DNA of 64,000 nucleotides from Micropterix aruncella (taxonomy: Eukaryota; Arthropoda; Insecta; Lepidoptera; Micropterigidae), in the NCBI GenBank assembly GCA_944548615.1, contig OX155964.1:17526653-17590652 (forward strand). The letters run 5' to 3'. Position 1 is the first letter of the stretch, and each line of letters begins with the position of its first letter. The notes under the pieces are model-generated. The model had not been told where the DNA came from. It saw only the letters and a program-made list of their open reading frames with translations, and ran no database searches. The position numbers and the translations under genes were made by a program. Positions 1 to 10,610 of the stretch are shown piece after piece.

Positions 1-204
1 AGTCGGTTGCTCTCGATGCTCAAATAATAAAACGGGTTTGTATGACATCTTTGTGGTTTTAGTATTTTATCTATATAGACACATTTATAATTTTTTGGAA
101 TGTACTAAAGAAGACCTTTCATTTGATAATAAACACGATATATGTATCATAATTTATTGATATTTGGACATTAGGACCATTATTTATATGACATTTGGGC
201 AATT

Positions 205-371
205 TGAGTACTCTATGATACTCGGGATGACATAATAATTCTAACAATACTACACACTTTTAATCGCTTCAAGCGTCTAGAAGTTATGGTGCAATAAAGA
301 AACGGAATACATACAAACATGAATCCTGAAACCATTACACTTCTTTTTGCTGGGTAGTAGTGTAAAAAAAT
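205..371 (-). repeat. Dispersed repeat R1, copy 1
   Basis: This block recurs at 596-633 (partial), 1360-1476, 18872-19075 and 47396-47570. Shared landmarks are a run reading CAATAAAGAAACGGAA followed by GAATCCTGA and then a stretch whose complement reads TTACACGACTGCC. The strand given is arbitrary: plus is the orientation of the 18.9-kb and 47.4-kb copies. No coding potential is visible. It may be a 3' UTR of a retroelement, but I cannot assign a class. Confidence 0.6.
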
Positions 372-632
372 CGTAAAAACCAAAAACGGTTATTTGAAAA
401 TCAGTAAAATTTTGTGTCTAAATTGATATTCTAAATACTTCTCCTCGTTATGCGGCTTACTAAATCTATTCCTGATGGCTGCGAAGAAGAAGAACGAAAC
501 AACTAAACCGTCACATGATGAATGTCAACACGCCACCGCGTAGTACGGCGATTTATATTAAGGACGCTTTCTACATATATGGGAGCAAGGGGTATGCTAT
601 GATACTCAGAATGACATAACGATTCTAACAAT

Positions 633-1343
633 ACGGTGACGTTTGTTATATAGATGCCAGTGAGGTTATTTTGAATAAGCTGTAGCGTCTGCAAAATATC
701 TTCCTCGGGTATGTCTTTAACTTGCGAAAGTTCGACTACGTTAGCTGCTTTCGTGAGCAAATTCATTGGCTTCTTATTCACGATCGAAAAAAGGAGCATA
801 CTTTGTCGCTACTCTACAACATACTCAATAGGCCCACTTCACCCTCCTATCTCAAGAAAATTTCCTCCCTTTGGGTGACCACGGTCTTTCAATTCGATCT
901 AGCCGGGATAACACGCTCGCCATTCCGATATATATTTCTTCTGTTTAGGGTACACGCACTTTTTTACAGTCCATTGGAATCAGCTCCCTCACTCTATCAG
1001 GCATGGACCTTCGTTGCACACTTTCAAAAAGTTGTTGAAGAAACATTTATTTTTACACAGCCACTAACCAAATACCTTACCTTGTCCTTTCCTGTATCCT
1101 TCCCTGGGCAACCTTAGCATAAGTTATTGACATATATTTGTATAAGTTTATTTTAAATTTAGCTTTACTACTTATGTGTGTATTGTACGGTGACAATTAG
1201 AAATTAGTTTATCGAATGGTTGACTGTAAGATATCGCTATAGCGATAAGTTCGCCATTTGTGCATAAATTGTCTTTTCTTTAAAAGCGGTGTAATATTCA
1301 TTAAGTAATGTTTTTATAGCACAATAAAGTTATTCTGTTCTAT
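633..1343 (+). pseudogene. L2/CR1-like LINE, 3' end of the reverse-transcriptase ORF
   Basis: The plus strand holds the C-terminal part of a non-LTR retrotransposon polyprotein. In order I read a degenerate LNKL-stop-RLQN block, RKFDYVSCFREQIHWLLIHDR (the family block usually resembling KFDHVTPLL..LHWLP) near 725-790, YNILNRP..PSYLKK near 820-860, and in a second frame VHWNQLPHSIRHGPS and FKKLLKKHLFL at 970-1060. Together these are the standard order of an L2/CR1-type C-terminus. Frameshifts and in-frame stops show it is dead. The 3' UTR ends in an AATAAAG-containing tail near 1343, and the 5' part is missing, as expected for target-primed integration. An opposite-strand reading frame at 503-799 is a shadow. 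Confidence 0.75.
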
Positions 1344-1359
1344 TCCTTATTCTACCACA

Positions 1360-1476
1360 CACTTCAAAATCGGCTCAAGCGTTTTGAAGCTATGATGCAA
1401 TAAAGAAACGGAAAATATACATGCATGAATCCTGAATACATTACACTCCCTTTTGTAGGGCAGTCGAGTAATATTA
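1360..1476 (-). repeat. Dispersed repeat R1, copy 2
   Basis: It matches the copy at 205-371 closely over the segment from the CTCAAGCG region through GAATCCTGA and the TTACACTC block, in the same orientation. Two copies thus flank the LINE remnant at 633-1343, with a short third piece at 596-633 abutting its left side. Confidence 0.6.
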
Positions 1477-2004
1477 GAACATTCGAACTTTCAGTCTCAT
1501 AGCAATAATACATTTTTATGGTTTAAATGTTTTTCCGATTCAGTATTACTTTTATTTTGGTAGATTTCTTTTGGGATAATAATATGACCACAAATAAAAT
1601 CTAATTGCCCCAAACCGCTATCTAACCGAAACAAAGCATTATTGCTACATGAAAGGAGATTAAAAAATATATATATTCACAGTTATCGACATTACCCAAG
1701 ACTAAAAAACTGAAATTTCGAAAAGTACAGTTATGAGAATTTGTGGCGAAGTTTGTACACATGACATTAATATTATTAAATTTACCCTGATTATGTATTT
1801 TTTACCATTCCAATTATCAAATAAACATATGTATTCTTTGTATATCATTCGTCTTTGAATCAAAATAAAAACTATGTATACCCACTAATGAATACAAATA
1901 TAATGCCTTTAAAATGGAAAACAAATATTTTTGAATCGCAAAGCTTCTTCTGAGCTAACCTACGCACTAATACATTGAACCGGCTAAATATATAATAATA
2001 GACG
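1477..2004. other. AT-rich DNA without recognisable feature
   Basis: Neither strand shows a convincing reading frame, repeat or RNA here. Confidence 0.5.
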
Positions 2005-2644
2005 TAGGGGAGGGAGGGGCTTGTTGTAACAATTTTCAGAAAAACTTATATATCTTCAGATGTAACGGTTAAATTACCACTAATTAAATATCAATTGATA
2101 CTTTAACTCTTCCTCTATTAAATCAAGTAAACAAACTACCAAAACTATAGGTATTTATTTCACAATAAATATTTATATAAAGAAAGCGGGATGTTACAAT
2201 TTACCCCCATGCTGGGGTTTGTTGTAACATCTATTGGGGCAAGTAGTAACAATAATAAAAAACTAAAATATGACACCTTTGACTATTTATTGTTTGTTTG
2301 CTAGAAGCAAAATAAACTTTTTCTATACTTTAAATGTAATCTTTATCAAATAATTAACAGAAATTTAGTTTTTAACTAATCAATATAAAAGATTTATTAT
2401 TAACTATATATCTTATTTTGTAAGACAATACTTATAATCAACATGGCACTTTAAAATAACAGCAAATTAAATTATATACCTCTAAATTAAATCTAGTAAT
2501 TATCTCTTTCTTATACCTTACATCTTACAAAGTATCGTATACAATAATAAACCTTTGGATAAGTTTCTTTATGATTAAATTCAATCCTCATCTGAGTTAC
2601 AATCAATTTTTTTTTGTTTGTATCAATACAAACAAAAAAAAATG

Positions 2645-3652
2645 TGTCTCCTGTGACACATCCTTCATGTGCCCATATCTTGCAAACAATACATTCTACC
2701 CAATCGCATTTATTTTAATCTTTATAAGCTTTATTACAAACTAGACAATACCACTTTCCAGACTCAGATTCTGAATCTGAACATAAAACCTATTTTTTAC
2801 CTCTTTCCACTTCATCTCTATTTTTCGTTGATTTACCTTTGCCTTTCCCCTTCTCCTTTTCTTTGCCATTATCTTTATAATATTTTTTCTGTTTTTTCTT
2901 CATATTCCATTCGTAAAGCTTCCTTTTCAGGAGTATCCGTCAAAACAGTAGATTTTCTTTTGCGTCTGCTTGTTGTGTTTGTTTTCCGCGGTGGCGCCTT
3001 TGGTAAAGGTCTGATCTTTGATGGCGAAAAATTTTTTTGTACACCTGAGCAACTCTGAGTTGGTTCATTCGCAGTGTTGATGTAACTTATAATTTACGTG
3101 GTGCTTATATCAAATTCAGGGGCAGAATCTAATAGTTCTGAGTTTTCGAGATCTAACGTTACATTTTCAGTTACATCTACAGCATTTTCGGGTTCTTCAG
3201 TAGGATCTGGACGGTAGGTGACATAAGACGGCGCAGTCACTGTCTTGGAAAATATCAGCATTCAAAGGCCATAAACCTGAAGCTTTAAATCCATTCGTAA
3301 TATTAGCAGGGTTTAAGGCGAGCGGTAATGACTCCTTAACTATACCTGGGATATCATAAATAGTCATCGTCTTCCCTGGATTATTATGTATCCACGGTGT
3401 CTGTGCTCTGTTTGTGTAATTTTTAAAGACGCCATAGACTCCTACGTCTAACTAAAGGTTGCAAATTATGGGAGCAGTGGGGTGGAAACGATAACATGAT
3501 AACATTGTTTTCTTTGGATTTTTCTACAACTCCAATATTCACATGTGAAATATGATTATCGAGAAGTAACAAAACTGGCTCTTTCTTGGTGGCTCATGAT
3601 ACACCTCTTGGCTTTGTGTTGCCCGCTCTGAATTTCTCTTATACTTTCTCAT
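2645..3652 (-). pseudogene. pogo-like transposase pseudogene (DDE_1 domain plus C-terminal zinc finger)
   Basis: Transposases of the pogo/Tigger/Jerky group cut and paste their element with a DDE/D catalytic triad. Reading leftward from 3652, the start MRKYKRNSERATQSQEV resembles the pogo N-terminus. It then jumps into the catalytic core at about 3590: EPVLLLLDNHISH (second catalytic Asp), FPPHCSHNLQPL, then in shifted frames GVYGVFKNY, IVKESLPLALNPANI and FKASGLWPLN. The end, 2645-2760, has a C-x2-C ... C-x2-C-x4-H-x2-C pattern (WYCLVC ... ECIVCKIWAHEGC) like the PHD-type finger of insect pogo proteins. At least three frameshifts and several stops kill it. The helix-turn-helix DNA-binding region and first catalytic Asp are deleted. 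Confidence 0.82.
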
Positions 3653-3706
3653 TCTGGTAGAAAAAAAAAATTACAAGGTTGTTAACAAATCGTTATTGAT
3701 AAGTCG

Positions 3707-3738
3707 GGGGCAAGTTGTAACATGTTACAACTTGCCCC
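3707..3738. promoter_or_regulatory. 32-bp perfect palindrome upstream of the pogo transposase start
   Basis: The half-site is GGGGCAAGTTGTAACA followed by its exact complement. It carries the GTTGTAAC core of the element's inverted repeats and lies 55 bp upstream of the transposase Met codon. I infer a transposase- or host-factor-binding site, possibly autoregulatory. Confidence 0.5.
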
Positions 3739-4307
3739 AATATTTTGTTACAACTAACCCCATAGTATAATTCTGAACATTTATAAAGGTAACTATTTAA
3801 TCAACTTAGTAATGTTAAAAACTGTTACACAACACCAGAGCTAGATAAATTTAAAAATAAATAAAACACAGAAACTTTCAAATTAGTCAATACTAATATC
3901 GCCAACCAAATTTTACGAGAGTATAATTTTACATTACCTGGTAGAAATGAAGCACGTACGTGTGTTCGCTCACTGCGCCGTCTGGCGGGACACTGGCTAT
4001 GACGACATGATGAGGCGCGATATAAAGGTAAGGTTAAGTCAAACAAATACGTTAACAAAGTTTAAGTTCTTGGTGAAAAATCCCTGTTACTACTTACCCC
4101 TGTTACAACAAGCCCCTCGCTCCCCTACCTATGTATTATTTTACCCTCTCCGTTTTAGATTCTGATGTAATTACTTTCCAAACAAATCTTGCTTGAAATA
4201 GAATACAAAACCTTCAAAAGGATGTATGTTTTTTATACATTTATCAAATCATGATAGAATATCGACAAATCACAATATGTGCTCCATTTGGGAAATAAAA
4301 ATACTAC

Positions 4308-4436
4308 CTGTTCGAGTATATTCTGTGGTATCCTTTCAAACGTCGGCGATTTGATGAGGAAGGCAGATTGAGCGGCAATACCGAATCTTTCCGATCTACG
4401 AGGAATAAAACGATCACCTGTGCCGATTATGTTAAC
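4308..4436 (-). CDS. cort: Internal coding exon of a Cdc20/Fizzy-family APC/C activator, probably cortex
   Basis: The family activates the anaphase-promoting complex. Its N-terminal C-box, consensus D-R-[FY]-I-P-x-R, contacts the complex, and WD40 repeats bind substrates. Here a 43-codon, phase-0 exon reads VNIIGTGDRFIPRRSERFG and continues through AFLIKSP to NILEQ. It is preceded on the minus strand by a polypyrimidine tract ending TTTTTTCAG and followed by CAG|GTAGTA. Length divisible by three, clean splice sites and the intact C-box make a chance reading frame unlikely. Sequence after the C-box is unlike what I know of Fzy or Fzr, which are strongly conserved, so the rapidly evolving insect paralogue cortex is my inference. 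No other exon of the gene was found: the next 3' exon is probably left of the window, and 5' exons lie to the right or outside. Confidence 0.62.
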
Positions 4437-4835
4437 CTGAAAAAAGGGAAAATAATAATAGAGAACATTAAAGATATATTTATGAGGCATGAAAATTTTC
4501 GTCTAGGTTTTTTAGACGTTTTGATTGCCGTTTAGGGTAAGACGTAACATTTTCGTGTTTGCTGCAAAATTGTAAATTTTATAATTTAAAAATTGGATGC
4601 TAGCAACTTATTTATCAATATGATTCAATTTTGAGATAAAGTTAATACAACTACAGTCTAATATCTACTTGTGAGATTTTTTGCTAATAGGGTTACCTAA
4701 AAATATTATTTTGCGTGTTTTCTGTAAGCTCGTATGTAGTGCATTCATTTTCCCTTTAAGGAGAAGTCGCCTCTAGCGGAAGAAAATGGCAGTAAACATA
4801 CTCATAGAATCACAGTGGAATGGTTTTGACTACGA
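4437..4835. other. Intron-like DNA upstream of the C-box exon
   Basis: Apart from the polypyrimidine tract and acceptor directly beside the exon, I see no coding or repeat signature. Confidence 0.4.
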
Positions 4836-5420
4836 CTGGAGAACCCGTCACGCCAGGCTGGTATAACAATATGTGATCGTTCTTTCAGTGATATGTGATC
4901 AGACATTCCACTATCTAGCTCCGCCAACTATCACACGAAAGTCCAAACCTTGCCGCGCGGCACAGGGTAGTTAATCCAGCGGGTTATCCAAGCGCCTTCG
5001 CTTCCAGTTACGGCCGGATTACTCAGTCCTCCCGACTGGTTACATATTCGAGGTTGTTTTCAAGGTCGTCTACCTAATGCAAGTGGTAATTCGGGTTGAA
5101 TTTATCACGTATTACGACGTCCATTGCCTGTCGGTTCACTCAAGATCGAGTGTCCAATTGGTAGTTTCAAGAGCGGCTGCCATTATGTAAAGAGCTACCT
5201 CCACACAATTACAAACAGAGTCGTTTCCGGACACCCCCGGTTATCAGTCGGAGTGCACAGTCGATTGTCTGACGCCGCACGTCGTTCAGGTGCGCACGAA
5301 GACCTGACCCACCTGCAGACTTAGTTGCAGGGGAACTGAGTCCTTATCAGGCTCGAGTCCTTATCGGACCCGTGAGTTGGGCCGACCCAAAAACGAAGCG
5401 GGTCATAATGGCCCAACTGC
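4836..5420 (-). repeat. 704-bp repeat family, locus A
   Basis: On the minus strand it contains the family landmarks: GGCGGAGCTAGATAGTGG near the start, the GTGCGGCGTCAG block followed by AATCGACTG, GATAACCGGGGGTG and GGGTCGGCCCAACTCACGGG. Copies occur at seven loci in the window (see 13200-14445). No reading frame is conserved among copies. Confidence 0.75.
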
Positions 5421-6275
5421 AGAAGATCCATTATCACCTACTTATAGAAGCACAGAAACGTTTATCCCATTCATGAGTGAAATGAGGGATTTAAAATCTC
5501 AAATAATTATGGTTGTTGATGAGGTTTTAATCAGTTGCCGCATGCTTGCCCTTAATCGATTCTTCATTGTTCTCTGCTTATCGTGACACATTAACATGGC
5601 TGTGTTTATCCACATGGATCTTTATTTTGCCTTAAAATTAAATGTCGGAAGAAGGCGGGATAATCCGGTTTCGAGCGAGATTTTTCTCACTCTGCTTGTA
5701 AGCTGCGACATAAAGAGGTGTATAGCTAAAATGATATTTTTTAAGTATCCGACTTTAGGACTATTGCAAATGAGCTGTTAAATATATTAAGTCTTTACCT
5801 ATGAAGGTTTCGTTGGGTGTTTGGAGGGTACAGTCAGGCCCTTGTGGGCACGAGCAACTGCGAGACTAATTACCTCGCGAATAACAGCAACGACTTTGTC
5901 GTGATTATAAGTTTACTGTCCTTTATCTAAGACCGCTTGCAGCCAGATGGAATATATCTAGCTTTGCACGGGGCATTGCTACAAAGGGGACATGCACTAT
6001 CCTTAGAATACATCCAACGAGCGAGGTTACTGTGGACTGGAAAAGTATGCTGAAAGACATTTAAATAAATTTCAGCATCTCTGGCATCCAGTCATACAAC
6101 ATTACCTTCCAGTGCATTGGAGGAGGAATGACCCCCTCTTATTAAAGTCCCAATTTATTGTCCAGTCATTCTGGCATTGAAGGCCGTAGCATGAGCCATG
6201 CTGTTGCTGTCGTAATCTCCTCGCAAGGTAGACTTCTTCGGACTGGGTAAAAGTAATCGTTTTTTAAGCAAAAAA
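5421..6275. other. Unassigned, moderately GC-rich repeat-like DNA
   Basis: The segment has the look of degenerate retroelement sequence, particularly 5810-6240 (GGAGGGTACAGTCAGGCCC and ATGACCCCCTCTT blocks), but I find no conserved protein motif that would fix its class. Short open frames of 60-70 codons show no family resemblance. Confidence 0.3.
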
Positions 6276-6279
6276 GTGC

Positions 6280-6585
6280 TTTTTGCTATTTATTTCACGC
6301 TTTTTTATCGCTTTTTAACACTTATTTCTCGCTTATTTACCACTGAACAGTTGACATTTAATATCAAAGCCCCATGTTTATTGCCTGACCAAATCAAAAC
6401 CGCCAAAATTTACGACCTGCTAATGGCCAAGGAATCTGCAAAGAACTTCAATAAGTTCTGCAAGTTATCGAAGTAACGCATCGTTATCGACTTTCTCAAA
6501 GGCCTTCTTGAAAACCAAAACCACGACATATACCTGTCTCCTGGGGGACCTATGCAACTCACCAGTCATATAATCAGTAAAAATG
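6280..6585 (-). pseudogene. LINE reverse-transcriptase fragment, finger/palm start
   Basis: On the minus strand near 6470-6560 I read VYVVVLVFKKAFEKVDNDALL, matching the reverse-transcriptase block usually written as DFxKAFDKVDHxxLL. The first catalytic Asp is replaced by Val and stops follow within 10-20 codons, so the copy is dead. It lies next to, and opposite, the LINE end at 6605-7545. Confidence 0.55.
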
Positions 6586-6604
6586 GATAGGTGGTGGTTG
6601 TAGA

Positions 6605-7545
6605 ATGATTAGGATAACACCCTTGCTGTGTATTCGGGAACCCTTGCTAGTAAGTAAGAGCGAGCGAACACTGGGTTTTATGTATAGGGTTACTAAACCG
6701 TTTAAAAATATTAACTCTTTTAACTTGCCCTATAATTCTCTTGTACGCAGCCAACTGGAGTTTGGTTCCATAATTTGGAATCCATACTATGAGGTGCATT
6801 CGGAAGCGATAGAGTCTGTGCAGAGGAAGTATATGCGTATGGTAACCTATAAAACCGGCCTATCACGCACTCTCTACTCTTATGAAGAGCGTTTAAATTA
6901 TTTTAAGATTTTTACTCTTAGCAAGAGGAGAGAGTGCGGAAGCCTAATGTTTCTGCACAAACTTCTTAACGGCGGGATAGACTCACTAGATTTATTAGAA
7001 GCGTTAAATTTCAACGTACCATCCAGGCGACTGAGGCAGCACCTAACATTTCACCTTCCAACTTCGCAGACAAATCAATCTTTCCACAATCCTATCTCAC
7101 GTACATGCCGGGTATACAACACTATAACCGATAACATTGATTTCTTCAACCTGGGACCATTAGTAGTTAAGTCCATTATAAATAACGTATTATGAAACAT
7201 GTTTTTATTATTTTATTCCAGACAATATTTGATCTATTTTTTTTACCATTTAATTGTTGAATTGTTTTTCAGAATCCACTGTAAGTAAACTTATTTCTAA
7301 AATTTTTAATTTTTGTTTTGATAATTTTTAAGGATATTAATTTTTGTACTGATAATTTTGATAATTTTGTAAATCATGAGATACGGCGCATACGCAATTA
7401 TAAATTAAGCATGCGGAGTACGCATTAAATATTATACTCTATTTGGAAACAAGCGTATTTAGAAATGTTAGCGATAGTTATGTAATATTAGAGTATTGTT
7501 TGTGTACCTATTATACTAAATAAATAAATAAATAAATAAATAAAT
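6605..7545 (+). pseudogene. Jockey/CR1-type LINE, C-terminal ORF2 with 3' UTR and (TAAA)n tail
   Basis: The open frame 6605-7195 carries the post-catalytic part of a non-LTR reverse transcriptase: YNSLVRSQLEFGSIIWNPYY, the usual SxxRSxLEYxxxxWNP block, then VQRKYMRM, a Leu/Arg-rich thumb segment, and the terminal RTCRVYNTI block. The catalytic FADD motif is absent because the copy is 5' truncated. The open frame runs on to a normal stop, so this copy is relatively young. The 3' UTR is AT-rich and ends in (AAAT)n at about 7517-7545, the simple-repeat tail typical of these elements. The family resembles the longer copy at 39893-41052. Confidence 0.82.
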
Positions 7546-8319
7546 TCGATAGTGTACTGCATATGTAGTTGTGTATAAATTCGTCGATGAAGAATCGTCT
7601 CGAAAATCTTCGGAAAGGCCAATACTACTGCAATGTGCCTATAGTTATCGACCTGCAATGTGCTTATAGCTATCGATCTGCACTTTTTGGTACTGGAGGT
7701 AGTCTAGTACTAGCAAATGTTGCAACGACTACTTAGTTGTCGATCCATGGAGTTATGTACAATGCTGAATAATGCTGATATGGCTGCCGTCAGCTGCTGA
7801 GAAGTGCTAAGCGAGATGCTAATGTTAACGGCGGCTGTTAACATTTGCTATCGATTTCCAACAATTATTGATCTCACTGCTTTCCGAATTAATTAAGTAT
7901 TGAAACGTTTTATACATGGAGAAAACAAAGCTCAATATGATCGATAAATGTTTAAACGGCCACTTTAAATGCTAAGATGATTTTAACATTGATTACATAT
8001 AATATTAGATTGCTTAACTCCATAGTATGATTTGGCAAATCTTTCTGTGCCGGCGAAATGTCATCAGTCTATACAAAAAATGCGATAGTTTGCTCTAATA
8101 ATTGAATGTCATTGTTAATATTGGTTAAGGCGACATACTACCTGAGAAAAATATTTTATTTGGGCGTAACCACGAAGAAGTAGGCGGGGTCACTGTTATA
8201 AGGTGGGACCAATAAAAAACCAGCGTTGATGAAGCGTCAGGCACTTATTCCACGTGCGTATACGCCGGCGTCGGGCGGACACTAAAACGTTCGATCGCAG
8301 CACTGACAGAGTAAAACTA
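7546..8319. other. Unassigned AT-rich DNA with a short tandem repeat
   Basis: Positions 7628-7683 hold about two and a half copies of a 25-bp unit containing CTGCAATGTGC and TATAG-TATCGA. No coding sequence is seen. Confidence 0.45.
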
Positions 8320-8510
8320 TCTTTCCGCAGTGGTGGTATAAGGGTGTTAATGGTAAAGTATATTTAGCGTAACTCTCAGAGCGCTCTAAAGTTTTAATTA
8401 ATTTCAATTGATTTAGGCCTAAATAAAAAATATGGCTAAGCGCGGCGCTAGAGAATTAACCAGTCAATATAATTTAAAATACACTCTCCGCTTTATTATA
8501 GGAGAAATCG
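8320..8510 (+). repeat. Dispersed repeat X, copy 1
   Basis: It matches, in inverted orientation, 27370-27560. Shared landmarks are ATAAGGGTGTTAA, TTTAGCGTAACTCTCAGAGC, TTTTAATTAATT and GCTAGAGAATTAAC. The pair is about 19 kb apart. No coding potential is visible. Confidence 0.7.
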
Positions 8511-8969
8511 CGCCTGAAATTGTTTGTAATGAGTTTCAAGCCTGAATGTCCAAGGCTATAAGCAATTTTTTTGAGTGTAAATTATAAATTGGTTCCTTAT
8601 TGGAAATTTGCTTAGGAACTTTTTTGAAATAGTGATTATATTTTTCTACAAAATCATGAAAGGAACGTTCTTGGGATATTGTCGTTCCCAGGTATTATGT
8701 GAACTTAAGTTATTGGGTTTTTATAATCAATCAATCCTTTATCAAAAAGCCTTAATTATCAATGTTATTATTGATGGCCAAACAAAATGCTATTAGTTTG
8801 ACCGCCAATGCTATCAGAACCACTTGCATATCGCCGGCACATTTCGAAAGGTTGCCGGTGAAACGAATAAACCTCTTTCTCTCGAAATAACTAATAAATC
8901 ACAAGAATTCGTCAGCAAAAATTGTTAGTATTATTCTTTCTCTTCTTGTCTCAAAATGGATGATATATA
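8511..8969. other. No recognisable feature
   Basis: AT-rich sequence with only short uncharacteristic open frames. Confidence 0.4.
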
Positions 8970-8971
8970 CA

Positions 8972-9648
8972 TAGGTCTGGGCTGGCTCCTTTGGAGGCCC
9001 TCGGCTAGAGACTAAAGAGGGGCCCCGGTATAAATAGGGTCCGGGGGTCCTCTCTCAGAAATAAAAAAAAAATACATGCCTGAAAACAACATTTTCCGCT
9101 ATTTTGGCACTTGAAAAGAATTTCAATATAGGCATAATATTTTATCAAAAATTAGGCTTTTCTTTTGTAGTTTACTTACGTTTAAAATACATTTTTAAAT
9201 TGCATTTCACTTGGTACACGTCCAATAAAATATTACTCATGAGAAGTGGTTTATTACTTGTGACGAGAATCTTTTTTATGAATATGAGAGTGAGAAATAT
9301 TATCAGGTTTAGGCCATTTAACCCGTGCTTAAGCCATTATCTATATCCTACTGCAATACCTCAATAAATAATATAAAATTAATAAAAACGCAAATCAGTA
9401 AGCAAAGCAAATATAAAGAAAACATTGTCTTTTATTGCGATTACGTTTTTAATGGTCGAAATAAATTATTTACAATTTAAATCAAGAGTTCTTTTTGGCC
9501 AGTTCTTCTCTAGTCCTGGCTACTTCAATCTCTAATTACATTTTTATCCATGGTATAAAATAGGTCCCTTTTGAGGCCACTTTGGGCCCCCCTTGAAACG
9601 GGGGCCATCAGCGGTCGCCAACCAGCCGACCTGGCCGGCCGGGCCTGG
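8972..9648. mobile_element. Possible hAT-type non-autonomous element, ~680 bp
   Basis: Imperfect inverted ends pair AGGTCTGGGCTGGCT at the left with the complement of GGCCGGCCGGGCCT at the right. Both carry G- or C-rich subterminal blocks (GGAGGCCCTCGG and GAGGGGCCCC at left, GAGGCCACTTTGGGCCCC at right). Flanking ATATACAT and ATATACCT look like an 8-bp duplication with one difference. No transposase is recognisable inside. hAT is inferred only from duplication length and end style. Confidence 0.35.
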
Positions 9649-9660
9649 ATATACCTACGC

Positions 9661-10210
9661 AATTTACTATGCCAGGATGCAAATATCGTGCATCATTTTG
9701 CAGTTACTGGCCTTATTTGAATATTGCCCATGTATCTTTATTATCTGTGTCTGACACCTTTTACGCGGGGTGACAACTGGTTTCGTTGTGTCGGATGACC
9801 CCTGGCCTGGCTAAGTGGATCGCTTAGCAAAAGGGGGTACGGGCAACTGGTTTTTGTGTTACGGTCAGGGACCTTTGGCACTTATTCTTTATCAGGACCC
9901 GACCTGAACTTAATACATTGTTGTGCAGGGGTAGGATAAGAATAATTTAATTGCAAGATTATATATTTTTTTATAATATATACAGTGTAGGTATACAGTA
10001 AAATAGTTGCAATAAAAGTTAAAACTCGGTGATATACAGACTACAGAAACGATCAAATCTATCGAAACATAGAATAGTTCAAATATTTCACATGGTAACG
10101 GCATGTAGTTTTTTAATGTGTTTTTTTTTCATTTAAATACCACAAATAATAAGTTAATAGTAAAAACACATTTTTAATAACAAGCTTTTATTAAAATGCA
10201 CTATCCCGAA
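9661..10210. other. No recognisable feature
   Basis: A moderately GC-rich patch at 9740-9900 (GACAACTGGTTTCGTTG and GGGCAACTGG half-repeats) may be repeat-derived. The rest is AT-rich. I could not place either. Confidence 0.3.
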
Positions 10211-10610
10211 CCAACCCTGGATGCAGCAGCCATGTCATAGTGAAAATTACAACGGGTTATCATAATTGAATGCTATACATAATCTCGCGTTTATGCTTTT
10301 GACCATTGAGGAGTCCCCTCATTGGAAACCAACTCAAGGGTGCAGCAGCTCTATTGCGATAAAACTTAAAACGGGCTATTATAATTTAATGCGTACACAA
10401 AATTTCGTTTCTGTGCTGTTGACCGTTGAGGAGTCCCCTCGTCGGAAGCCAACCCTGGGTGCAGCAGCCATGTCATGGTAACATTTAAAACAGCTATCAT
10501 CATTGAATGCACATACAAAATTGTGTGTGTGCTATTACCGTGGAAAATGTCTCGTCGGGAGCTGATCCCGGGTCTGGTCATACCCATTATAAAAATGCAT
10601 TATCATCGGA
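10211..10610 (+). repeat. Tandem repeat, ~119-120 bp unit, about 3.3 copies
   Basis: Units begin near 10211, 10329 and 10449, with a partial fourth near 10561. Each carries AACCCTGGGTGCAGCAGC, a TATCATAATTGAATGC segment and GTTGAGGAGTCCCCTCGT. In one frame successive units read similar peptides (TIEESPHWKPT and TVEESPRRKPT), but there is no start, no longer open frame and no family match that I know. Confidence 0.7.

Larger units (their letters stand above)
2007..4125 (-). mobile_element. pogo-like (Tc1/mariner superfamily) DNA transposon, 2.1 kb, defective
   Basis: The ends form 24-bp terminal inverted repeats differing at one base: left GGGGAGGGAGGGGCTTGTTG continuing TAAC (2007-2030) and its complement at 4102-4125. 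TA dinucleotides flank both ends (2005-2006 and 4126-4127), the target duplication of Tc1/mariner elements. The interior encodes a broken pogo-type DDE transposase on the minus strand, so the left end is the transposase 3' end. Subterminal copies of the GTTGTAAC motif occur near 2192-2250 and 3707-3765. Its right end lies 183 bp from the host exon at 4308-4436. Confidence 0.85.

Noticed and set aside
503..799. 98-codon minus-strand open frame that looks protein-like
   Set aside because: The opposite strand carries the LINE block KFDYVSCFREQIHWLL in the right order with further LINE motifs, so this frame is its complement.
2669..3058. 129-codon plus-strand frame
   Set aside because: The minus strand encodes the pogo transposase tail and zinc finger over the same bases.
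3942..4030. Possible spliced exon inside the pogo element (CTACCAG|GTAATG on the minus strand)
   Set aside because: A donor-like site is present but no acceptor, start or conserved peptide supports it.
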